NCBI GenBank assembly: GCA_963682055.1
Contig: OY821742.1
Coordinates: forward strand, 34,939,060-35,003,059
Direction: 5' to 3'
Length of the DNA stretch: 64,000 bases
Source of the DNA: Primula veris
Taxonomy: Eukaryota; Streptophyta; Magnoliopsida; Ericales; Primulaceae
The notes below the pieces were generated by a model. The model saw only the letters and a program-made list of their open reading frames with translations. It made no database searches and was not told the DNA's origin. The translations under genes and the position numbers were made by a program. Every line of letters starts with the position of its first letter. Position 1 is the stretch's first letter. Below, piece by piece: positions 32,440-41,656 of the stretch.

Positions 32440-35026
32440 ATGCCTCTCTATCTAGGGTTTCGTCTGGTTGTTGATAGATTTGCTGCTGTTCTCGCCTGCT
32501 TGCTCTCGAATATGACTGTAAGTGTTTTCGAAATATCTGTATTTGATTTGTTGTTGTGGTCATGTATGTGGCGTTGATATATGGTTGTGTTTGCCTATAT
32601 ATGTTTATTTAGGAGGTTGTGGTCATGTATAGGATTTTTGTTGCATCGGAAAACTTTTGGGTTTCTGGTAATTGGGGGGGGGGGGGGGGCTCTCATCGTT
32701 TGATTTGTGTTTGGGTAGTATACTGATAAAGTGTTTATGATGTTTGGATAGGACATTCTGACCCAATGCCTGGCCCAAGTTGGCCCATTTGTGGAGGAAG
32801 ACTTTAAGAAGTCGGCCGGAATACCCGCCGACATACGTATTCGGCTACCCATCTCGGATGAGGAGGTGATGGGTGTTGTTCCTGCTGGCGAGGTAGCTGT
32901 GCGCTCATCGGCATTCTTTACCGGGGGTCTTCGACTTCCTTTCACCGAATAGATGGCTTCGTTCTTTGAGGCCGTCCAGATTGCTCTGGCCCAATTGGCC
33001 CTAAACGGCTACCGTACCCTGAATGGTATTCAAAGGTTGTCGGAATTGTCTGGGATACATGTCGAAATGAAAGATGTGTTCGGAGTGTACAGTTTGAGTT
33101 TTGAGCATCGTAGCTCGTACTTGAAGACATTGCGCTCTTTCTCTCGGCTTGTCATCGGTCTTCCCGATACTAACAAAGAGCATAACCTCGGCGTCGTTAT
33201 TGCTTCCGGAGAATGGGGTTGTGCTGGGCACCAGATTCCGGGACCTGCCATGACGGCTCCCGATATTCCAGACCTAGGTGCTCCCAATGTTGAAGCGCTG
33301 TTAGCTCTTTGGAACTGGTGGGGGCCTGGACCGACGAAGGATCCGGCGAGCCATACTGCTCCCATGTTGTTAGGTTATCCTGCGGGACCGGTGACCAAGG
33401 GCAATCCTGCACCCGAGATTCCCCTAGATACTGAGGAGGACTTTCTCAAAATTGTTAAGGCGCGAAACGCTTCTCGGGGAGGGAGAAGGCCTGCTCGTCC
33501 TAAGCGCCGAGCATCGGACCCCGCTGTTGGTACCCCGAAGAGGGCTAAAGGGACTGAGACCTCGGTGAGTGAGGAAGGTGCCGATGTTGGTACTGGAGTG
33601 GCGGTGGTTGCTTCTTCACAGGGTGATACCACCGAGGGGGTTTCTACTCATGCCGATATACGTATATATTTTTTTTTTGTGTGAATTGTTTCTTTTAATT
33701 CTCTTGTTCGTCGCTTTATTTGTCATCCTGTTTTAGCTACTGACTTCTTTATTTGTTACCCTTGCTCTGGCCCGGTCTATGGGTATTATTGTGTTTCAGG
33801 GGTCGTTCGACAACATATTCGGACATATCAACCTCCTGGTGAACATGGGCGAGGATACGATGACCCTTCCTGTTAGCTCGCCTATCCGTACTGAGGACCC
33901 GATAGATCTGCCTGTTTGCTCGCCCATCCGTATTGAGGAGGTGACCGAGCATAGGGCCCCTGAGACCGGTCCTTTGGAGGAGGTGAGGGAGGAAGTGGAG
34001 GTGGAAGCCGGCAAAAAGACTGCCGTGGAGGTAGTGGTGGGTGGCGAGGATGAGGTTGTCGAGGGACCTGAAAAGGTGTTGGTGGACGGGGTTGCAATGA
34101 CCCGTTACATTGATCGGTGTGGGGTGAACTGTTGGAGCAACCCCGAGTCTTGAGGATGGGGTATACTGCTCTTAAGCCCCTCGTCTTCAAGGATGCAGAG
34201 AAAGTAGCTGTTCGGCCTGTAATGTCGGTTATAGAGCAGGCCAGCACTGATGCGCTTCAGGTATGTTGCGCACGTATTTTGTCATATAGGTCGTGATGCT
34301 CTTATTTTGGGTGGTGTCTGATGTTTCTAAATACAGGTTTTCATGGATATCGTGGTGTTAAGGGATCAGCTGTCCGCACTAGAGACTGAGAAAGAGAAGC
34401 TGATGGCCGAAAATAAAGCAATGGCCGAGGATAAAGCGCAGAAAGTGAAGTTGGTCTCCGAGCTAGAGGCGGAGAACAAGAAGCTGCTGGCCGAAAGTAA
34501 AACAACGGCCGAGGAGAAAGCCCAGATGGCTAAGTTGGCCTCCGATTATGAGAAATTGGTGGGAGACAACTTACTCCTGACCGAGGAAGTCGAGAAGTTG
34601 GGGGCCGAGAAAGAGCATTTGGTCGAAAAATACGACCTACTGGAGGCCGATAACTTGCTCATGGCGGAGGATGTGGATGCCGGAACATCGGAGGTTGCTT
34701 CTCTGAAAGTAGAGCAAGCAGATGAACGGAAAAAGTTTGCAATGATGGCTAACTTTTCCGTCTTTTGTGCTCATGTCCGCCCTCTAAACTTCGCTAAGGT
34801 ACCACTGTCGGACCGGGCGTGGTCGGAATTGGTGTATCCCTGTCTGCAAGGTGCCCCTCCTAAGCCTCTAGATTGGGCCAATCTTCGGGATAAGGAGCTC
34901 CCACGGCTACCGGGGCATACTACATCAACGACGCTCCGTCCCCATTCCGGGTCGGTTCCATCGACTCCTCGGTCTGCTGCTGCTGCTGTTACTCCCCCAC
35001 CCGCATCCCCTCAGGTGGAGCCTTGA
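32440..35026 (+). pseudogene. Antisense spliced gene of 'putative gypsy type transposon' (Transposase_28) kind, two lesions
   Basis: Exons 32440-32517, 32752-33661, 33800-34260 and 34337-35026 have GT-AG borders. Exon 2 carries the domain typical of antisense ORFs in Tat elements (PF04195-like): FFTGGLRLPFTE, then SFFEAVQIALAQLALNGYRT and DVFGVYSLSFEHR. An in-frame TAG (32950-32952) interrupts the domain between those stretches. Exon 3 is acidic and repetitive (SSPIRTEDP, CSPIRIEE), and near 34120-34150 its frame shifts, with the alternative frame running open to the donor at 34261. Exon 4 is a long coiled coil (LRDQLSALETEKEKLMAEN and onward) plus a Pro/Ser tail. Such proteins are known from Tat elements such as Grande and RIRE2, but their role is unknown. 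Two independent lesions make this copy probably inactive. The last donor of exon 2 is the least certain border. Confidence 0.72.
32674..32689 (+). repeat. G16 homopolymer in intron 1 of the antisense gene
   Basis: Sixteen consecutive G, in the 234 bp intron between exons 1 and 2. A run of this length can form a G-quadruplex and is prone to length change. Confidence 0.9.
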
Positions 35027-35252
35027 CCATTTACTTGCGGTATTTTTTATGTAGCTTAGTATAAAATCTTTTGGTACCCAAACTGTGGGTCTCTTCTGTA
35101 ACTAGAAAGATAATTCTTTTGGGAAATGATAATTTAGGTACTACGTTTTCTTTCTATTTGACTTTCCTTGTTAATTTCCTTGTTTGTGGGTCGTCGTCTT
35201 TTGAAGGATGTAAACAACAAAATCTTGTCAGGTATATGTTAACCCCCTTGCC

Positions 35253-35825
35253 ATGATGGTATGGACCTCGCCTAGTCGTAGTGTAGGCGATATTATAGAT
35301 GGTCTTGAAAGATCTAAGGCGTCGCTAACTTCTGAATTGAATTCTGCTCGTCGTGAAATCGAGGGTCTGAATATTCATATTTTAAACTTGTCGATTCGAT
35401 TACGTGACTTGGGAGAGAAGTTCAGCAAGAAGACCGTCCATTATATGGCAAACAAGGAAAAGGCGAAAGAGCTTCTTGGTGCGCTTCGGCGCTCTCGTGA
35501 TGAACCCCGAGGCCGGGTGACGAGCTTGAACTTGGTTCTAGGGGCCGTTTTCGAGGACGCGGACCTGTTGCTATCATTTGCCAAAGCGTATTGGGCCAGA
35601 AGACGCGCATTAGAGGTGCTCGAGCATGTAAAAGGGATGCGTGGTGTTGCCCGGGCAGAGCGCATGGGTGATGCTATGGCCGGGGTAACTGAGACCACGA
35701 CTGCCTTGAACCGAGTGGATGAGGTCGTGCAGGAACGTTTGGGGACGCAAATTATCTCGCTGCGAGATATTCATTTTGCTGATGCCGTAGAGACCTCAGC
35801 GTCTGTTGAGGGGTTATCAGATTAA
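35253..35825 (+). CDS. Coiled-coil protein, antisense unit 7 (190 aa)
   Basis: It starts MMVWTSPSRSVGDIIDGLER. A first helix (about 15-60) is rich in Leu/Glu/Arg, and a second basic region (ANKEKAKELLGALRRSRDEP, about 70-135) contains AKAYWARRRALEVLEHVKGM. The tail is Glu/Val rich. A TATA-like TATAAAA at 35060-35066 lies 190 bp upstream, so transcription either starts there with a long leader or the ORF is a downstream exon of the preceding gene (an acceptor-like TTGTCAG lies at about 35225-35231). No known domain. Opposite strand to gag-pol, as its neighbours. Confidence 0.6.
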   Translation: MMVWTSPSRSVGDIIDGLERSKASLTSELNSARREIEGLNIHILNLSIRLRDLGEKFSKKTVHYMANKEKAKELLGALRRSRDEPRGRVTSLNLVLGAVFEDADLLLSFAKAYWARRRALEVLEHVKGMRGVARAERMGDAMAGVTETTTALNRVDEVVQERLGTQIISLRDIHFADAVETSASVEGLSD

Positions 35826-35864
35826 TGATTGAGTAGCTTGTTTTGTCATTTTACTTGTAGCTTG

Positions 35865-35871
35865 TATAAAA
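35865..35871 (+). promoter_or_regulatory. TATA-like motif of antisense unit 8
   Basis: GTAGCTTGTATAAAAAATC lies about 100 bp upstream of the ATG at 35965. A near copy (GTAGCTTAGTATAAAATC) occurs at 35052-35069 ahead of unit 7. Both follow stop codons closely, so they might instead belong to 3' ends. Confidence 0.4.
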
Positions 35872-35964
35872 AATCGTCGTTCTTCTACTTCCCTGTCTTT
35901 TCTTTATTTGCGGATGAATATTCATCTCTTCCCTTCCCCATTTGTTTTATAGGCGCATGCTACT

Positions 35965-36600
35965 ATGTCGCACCAGGCTGGTTCTCCATGCCTAGTTAGT
36001 CTGGGGCTAGGACCTACTGGTGCTGCCCGGGACGAGGTCTCATCTGGTGCGGCTAGTGAAGGGCATGCCCATTGGCCTTACATCGTTTTAGCGGGTAAAA
36101 ACGTCCAGTTGCTCGATCAGTGTGCCCAACTTAAGGCCAAGTTAAAAACCCAGGCGTCCTCTTTCCGTGGATATGTTCGTCGTGCCGAGCACGTGGTTGA
36201 GGTCCAGGAGCGTCGTCTAGATCGGTATTGGCGTGTAAAGGAAAAATACCTCGGTAAGCTAAAATCGCTGGTAACCCAAGCCAATATGTTGGTGAAGTAT
36301 TTCCGTCTGTCCCGATCCAGATACGATGCTTCTGCGGCCATGATCGAAGCTCGTAAGCTTCTCTTCGATGATGCTCGTCGTAAAGCGGCCTCGGATGCTC
36401 ACGAGATCGCTAAAGGAGCCGAGTTCTCCATGCGGCTTAAGACGCTTACATGTGTTGGTGCTCATACGACCAAATTTGATGCCCTCATTTCTGAGGAGCG
36501 TTTTGATGGCGAGGAGACCGATGGGGATACGGCGACGGATGACGAAGAGGTAGAGCTCGGTCAATTGCCGTCGTGCTCCTCATGTAGTAGTAGTTCTTAA
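35965..36600 (+). CDS. Coiled-coil protein, antisense unit 8 (211 aa)
   Basis: It starts MSHQAGSPCLVSLGLGPTGA. A basic helical core (about 55-150) includes KLKTQASSFRGYVRRAEHVV, ERRLDRYWRVKEKYLGKLKS and MIEARKLLFDDARRKAASDA. The tail is strongly acidic and then Ser/Cys rich (ETDGDTATDDEEVE, CSSCSSSS). No catalytic motif. It is the last plus-strand ORF before the tandem array. The basic core with an acidic tail recalls units 1 and 4. Function unknown. Confidence 0.62.
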   Translation: MSHQAGSPCLVSLGLGPTGAARDEVSSGAASEGHAHWPYIVLAGKNVQLLDQCAQLKAKLKTQASSFRGYVRRAEHVVEVQERRLDRYWRVKEKYLGKLKSLVTQANMLVKYFRLSRSRYDASAAMIEARKLLFDDARRKAASDAHEIAKGAEFSMRLKTLTCVGAHTTKFDALISEERFDGEETDGDTATDDEEVELGQLPSCSSCSSSS

Positions 36601-36873
36601 ATCAATTTCGTTATGGTTGGTTGTACCTTGTTGCCTCCGTAATGCGGGCGAGGACTATTTGTCTTATTTCTTTCTTCTTGTTTTCGGATCTTCTCATTGC
36701 CGTACTGATATTTCATTGATTGGATTGATTTTTCTTTGCTGATTTCTTCGTTCGATGTTTCATTGCCTCCGTAATGTGGGCTAACACTATTTGCTTTATT
36801 TCTTTCTTTTTGTTTTCCCTGTTTCCTTGATGGAGTTGGTACCTGCTTAAGTGGGACTGAGCTATTATTTCAT

Positions 36874-37710
36874 ATGCCTCCGGTTACGTTGGAGGACTTT
36901 CAATGTTCCTAGGCAATAAGTCATACATACCGTTTAGGAATTTCTTATGCCCCCGGTTACGTTGGAGGACTTTCAATGTTCCTAGGCAATAAGTCATACA
37001 TGCCTTTTAGGAATTTCTTATGCCCCCGGTTACGTTGGAGGACTTTCAATGTTCCTAGGCAATAAGTCATACATGCCGTTTAGGAATTTCTTATGGCCCC
37101 GGTTACGTTGGAGGACTTTCAATGTTCCTAGGCAATAAGTCATACATGCCGTTTAGGAATTTCTTATGCCCCCGGTTACGTTGGAGGACTTTCAATGTTC
37201 CTAGGCAATAAGTCATACATGCCTTTTAGGAATTTCTTATGCCCCCGGTTACGTTGGAGGACTTTCAATGTTCCTAGGCAATAAGTCATACATGCCGTTT
37301 AGGAATTTCTTATGCCCCCGGTTACGTTGGAGGACTTTCAATGTTCCTAGGCAATAAGTCATACATGCCGTTTAGGAATTTCTTATGCCCCCGGTTATGT
37401 TGGAGGACTTTCAATGTTCCTAGGCAATAAGTCATACATGTCGTTTAGGAATTTCTTATGCCCCCGGTTACATTGGAGGACTTTCAATGTTCCTAGGCAA
37501 TAAGTCATACATGCCGTTTAGGAATTTCTTATGCCCCCGGTTACGTTGGAGGACTTTCAATGTTTCTAGGCAATAAGTCATACATGCCGTTTAGGAATTT
37601 CTTATGCCCCCGGTTACGTTGGAGGACTTTCAATGTTCCTAGGCAATAAGTCATACATGCCGTTTAGGAATTTCTTATGCCCCCGGTTACGTTGGGGGAC
37701 TTTTAGTATT
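36874..37710. repeat. 73 bp tandem array, about 11.5 units, inside the Tat element
   Basis: Units start every 73 bp from 36874 (36947, 37020 ... 37677). Each reads ATGCCCCCGGTTACGTTGGA, GGACTTTCAATGTTCCTAGG, CAATAAGTCATACATGCCGT, TTAGGAATTTCTT. Units are almost identical, so expansion is recent. It lies just beyond the integrase stop codon, in the 3' part of the element. A tandem array in this position is the feature that defined Retand-type elements. Upstream at 36630-36830 a separate ~130 bp duplication (TTGCCTCCGTAATG) is present. Confidence 0.96.
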
Positions 37711-37803
37711 CCTCAACCCTGGTAAACAGCAAAATATCTTATGAATTCAGAAATAATGTCATGACAAAGTAGAGGTACGTTGTGACCTGTACTGGAAGTC
37801 AGT

Positions 37804-38733
37804 TCATACGTAGTACTTCTTGAGATTCATCACGTTCCAAGAATTCTTTTCTCCTCGGCTATTCTCGAACAGAACGCTTTTGATCTTGTAGGTGGTCGGG
37901 CTTGTTCTTTTGACGATTTCATATGGGCCTTCCCAGGTAGGGCTCAGTTTGCCGTGTATCTCGTTCCTGGTATAGACAGTTACTCGCCGTAACACCAGCT
38001 CTCCCACCATAAATTCCTTGGTCCCTTTCACCCTTTTGTCATAGGTTTGCTTGACGCTTTGCTGGTACTTTGCTAATATAAGGGCTGCTATCTCTCGTTT
38101 CTCGTCCAGCATGTCGAGTTCTTCTCTCATCCTTTGTTCATTGTTTCCCTGCTCGACTAGAATTGTTCGGAGTGTGGGCAGCCCGATTTCTGTTGGTATG
38201 ACGGCCTCGACACCGTATGCTAAACTGAACGGGGTTTCCTTGGTGCCCGTCTTTGGCATAGTTCGGCAAGACCATAAGACGTTGAGCAGTCGCTCGGGCC
38301 ATCTTCCCTTTGCCTATTCGAGGGTCGTCTTGATACCATCCAGGATAGTTCGGTTCGTAACCTCGGCTTGTCCATTACCCTGTGGGTATGTTGGGGTCGA
38401 ATAGAATTTCTAGATACCGAGTTCTTCGTACCAAAGCTGCAGCTTGGCGTCCTTGAACTGGGTGCCGTTGTCTGCCACAATGGCGTATGGTATGCCGAAC
38501 CTAGTGATGATATACTCCCAGATGAATTGTTTAACGTTGCTGGCTTTAATCTCTCGGAGAGGCTTAGCCTCGACCCATTTGGTAAAGTAGTCCGTCGCTA
38601 CGATAAGATATTCCACGCTGCTGGGTGCCCTGGGAAGTTTCCCGACACTATCAATTGCCCATTGCGCGAATGGTCAGGGTGCCGATACCGGGGTCATCAT
38701 CGATGATGGGAGACGAGGTATTTTGGTGAATCT
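37804..38733 (-). pseudogene. Pol part 4: integrase core and C-terminal region, three stops
   Basis: Minus-strand frame continuous with part 3. The integrase catalytic core shows VATDYFTKWVEAKPL and VADNGTQF. The third acidic residue region follows [11 protein letters not shown]. The C-terminal part (WEGPYEIVKRTSPTTYKI, NLKKYYV) matches the end of gypsy integrases. In-frame stops: TGA at 38674-38676, where a Trp is expected (TGG to TGA), TAG at 38410-38412 and TAG at 38314-38316. No frameshift is needed to join the pieces. Integrase inserts the cDNA into the genome, and this copy cannot make a whole enzyme. Confidence 0.88.
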
Positions 38734-39636
38734 TTAGCACTTGTCGCATCTTTGGACATAAATGTCTGCATCTCGTTTGATATAAGGCCACCAATATCCT
38801 TGAGTGATTTCCTTGTTGGCGAGGGATCGCCCTTTGATGTGTGCTCCGCAAGACCCTTCGTGGACCTCTTCCAAGACAGGCTGTTGTAGTTCGGGCCGGA
38901 CGCACAAAAGGTGAAGGCCTCGGTAACTAGATTTATACAGCTTGTCGTCCTCAGATAGCCAGAACCGAGTGGCTTTTCTTGTGACCTTCAACACTTTTAT
39001 CTTGTCTGTCGGGAGTGTCCCGTTTCGCAGATAGTGAATCATGTCGTCCATCCATCCTAGCTCGTACTGTACTGATGTCACTCGGTCTATTCTTTTAGTT
39101 ATGCTCGGAGCTTCCAAAAGCTCCACTGTGATCGTCCGAGTGTTGGTCAACGTTAATGTCGAGGCTAGGGTGGCCAAGGCGTCGGCATGTGCGTTTTCGG
39201 TGCGATTGATTCTTATTAGTTCGCATTGTGCGAACATGACCATTATGCTCTGGAATTTCTCTTGGTAGAGGATCATTCGGTCATCCTTGGCTTGGTATTC
39301 ACCAGTAGCCTGGTTGACGATTAGCATGGAGTCGGAGCTTGCAATCAAGTGGGTGCATCCGAGGGATCGGGCGATGAGCATGCCATTGATCATGGCTTCG
39401 TATTCCATCTCGTTGTTAGTAGCTCGGAAGCCCAACTTGATGATTTTCTCGATGATCGCCCCTTCTCTGGACTTGAGGACGATGCCTGCTCCCAATCCGT
39501 CCTTGGTGGATGATCCGTCGACATGTATCTCCCAGTGCGACTGTGGTGAAATGGTCAGTGGCTCGTCGTACCCTTCGGTGAACTCAGCGACGAAATCAGC
39601 CAACACCTGTCCCTTTATGGCGTGTCGGGGTGCAAA
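38734..39636 (-). pseudogene. Pol part 3: archaeal-type second RNase H and integrase zinc domain
   Basis: From VLADFVAEFTEG on, the second RNase H has all four acidic positions visible: HVDGSST, NEMEYEAM, ASSDSML and NAHADALA. The integrase HHCC zinc-binding region follows (HEGSCGAH...YVQRCDKC). The part ends at an in-frame TAA (38734-38736). Having this second, archaeal-type RNase H downstream of the usual one is the diagnostic trait of the Tat lineage. The frame is continuous with the previous part across the TAA at 39637-39639. Confidence 0.9.
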
Positions 39637-40745
39637 TTAGATATGAAATTGGGATAGCTCGACCCCCCATGCCGCAACCCGACCGCTGATATCCGTCCGT
39701 CGAAGGGACTCCTTGATGTGGAACTTCGTGTAGACTTGGACTTTGTGAGCTATGAAGTAGTGTGGCAGTTTCCGGGTAGCAACGACCAATGCCAAACACA
39801 ACTTTTCCAATGGTAGGTAGCGTGTTTCGGCCTCGACCAAAGTCTTGCTGACGAAGTAGATTGGGAATTGTTCGCGTCCTTCTTCTCTCAGGATGACTGC
39901 GCTCACGGCTGTAGTAGAAACTGCTAGGTAGCAGGCCAGAATATCCCCTTTATTCGGCCTCACTAGCAGTGGCAGCGTCCTTAGATACTCTTTGAGGTAG
40001 TTGAATGACTCCTCACACGCCGGGTCCCATACGAACTTTTTATCCTTCTTGAGGGTCTCAAAAAATGGTCGCCCCTTATCTGCGGATCGACTGATGAACC
40101 TGCTTAGTGCGGCCATCATCCCCATGAGCTCTTGCACCTGCTTCTTATTCTTGGGTGCTGCTAGGTTTTGCAGAGCCGTTATCTGGTCGGGGTTAGCCTC
40201 TATTCCTCTTTGGCTGACCATATGCCCTAAAAACTTCCCTTTGCTGATGCCGAATGCACATTTGCTAGCATTTAGCTTTAGTTTGTGCCCGCCTAGCGTT
40301 TGGAAGACGTCTTTAATGTCCTGGAGGTGGGAAGTGGCCCTTTCGCTCTTAATGACCATGTCGTCTATGTACACTTCCATGTCTTCCCTATATGCTTTTG
40401 GCACACTTTCGTTATCATCCTTTGGTATGTCGCTCCTGTATTTCGTAGGCCGAACGGCATAACTGTATAGCAATAGTTTCCCAAAGGCGATATGAACGAG
40501 GTCTTTTCTTGATCTTCGAGGGCAAGGGGGATTTGATGATATCCCGAGTATGCGTCGAGGAAGGTCATCCTTTCTGCTCCTGCCGTGGCGTCCACCAATT
40601 GATCAATCCTTGGTAGGGGGAATGGATCCCTCGGGCAGGATTTATTCAGATTGGTAAAGTCTATACAGACTCTTTCCTTCCCGTTCTTCTTTGGGACGAC
40701 GACAGGATTGGACAGCCACTTCGGGTAGAACACTTCCTGAATTGC
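39637..40745 (-). pseudogene. Pol part 2: reverse transcriptase and first RNase H, one frameshift
   Basis: RT motifs: YPKWLSNPVVVPKKNGKERV, FLDAYSGYHQIPL, MPFGLRNTGATYQR and the catalytic VYIDDM. A single-base deletion at about 40380-40382, just before VYIDDM, shifts the frame. The first RNase H is degenerate at its first catalytic site (CYLAVSTTAVSAV in place of an Asp-containing strand), as is usual in Tat elements. The part ends at the TAA at 39637-39639. RT copies the element RNA into DNA. Confidence 0.9.
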
Positions 40746-41618
40746 TCATGCTGCCAACAACTTTCGGACTTCAGCAATTATAGCCGCTCTGTGCTGGACG
40801 GACACCTTCCTGCTCCTTTGAGTTATGGGCTTGTATTTGGTATTTACGATGAGGTGGTGGCATGCTATTTTCGGATCTAGACCGGGCATGTCTTTGGGGC
40901 TCCAAGCGAACTTATCGATGTTCCAGAAGAGGAACGCTTCTAGCTCCTCGGATTCCTCTTTAGGAAGGCTATCTCCGATGAGGAAGTAGTGCTCTTCGTC
41001 CGTATCCGGGATATACACCTTCCGGAGTGTTTCTCCGACCTGTTCTTCAACAACCCTCTCAGCTCGTGCTATTTGGTCGATCAGCTTCCCTACGCTTGTG
41101 GGCTGTTCGACAACTACAAGTTGTCTCTTCAACGCAGCGGTGATGTCTTCACAGCGTCTTGAATCCTCCTGACATCCTCGGGCTGTCTCGATCTCCCCCT
41201 TGGCATTAGGGTATTTCACCTTCTGGTGGTACGTGGAAGGTATCGCCCGCATAGCATGAAGCCATGGTCGGCCCAAGATCGCATTGTGGCCGGAATTATC
41301 ATTGACCACCAAGAACTCCACGGGGACAGATACGGATCCCGTGGTAACATTTAGGACGATCTTTCCCAACGGCTTAGTCATCTCAGAGATGAACCCGATC
41401 AGGGTGACGTCAGTGGGCTGTAGGTCTTGCAACTTGAGCTCCATCTTGTTGAAGAGCTCTTTGTACATGATATCACAAGAGGCTCCTTGGTCGACAAGCA
41501 CTCTACTGACGGTGTCTATGCCGATCTGGACGTGTAGGTTAATGGCGTCCCCATGAGGGTATATCACCCCTTCTTCATCAAGATCTGAGAAAGAAATGGG
41601 TGGGTGTCGCTGCGGCAT
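40746..41618 (-). pseudogene. Pol part 1: aspartic protease and RT lead-in, ends at in-frame TGA
   Basis: Protease active-site region VLVDQGASCDIM (Asp in the D-x-G triad; DQGAS is the form usual for Tat elements) and flap-region HNAILGRPWLHAM. The linker then leads to the RT connection (HHLIVNTKYKPITQRSRKVS, EVRKLLAA), where TGA at 40746-40748 stops it just before the RT core. The pol frame is -1 relative to gag and is open through the gag stop, so gag and pol overlap by frame. Confidence 0.88.
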
Positions 41619-41656
41619 GCATTGCCGCTTTGAGGTCGACGCCTGCGAAGCTTTAG

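Noticed and set aside
33001..34247. Minus-strand ORFs opposite the antisense gene
   Set aside because: Shadows of the plus-strand frame. Pol ends far to the right, so they are not part of it.
36874..37710. Possible CRISPR-like array because of regular repeats
   Set aside because: Units are contiguous 73 bp tandem copies without unique spacers, in a plant retrotransposon.
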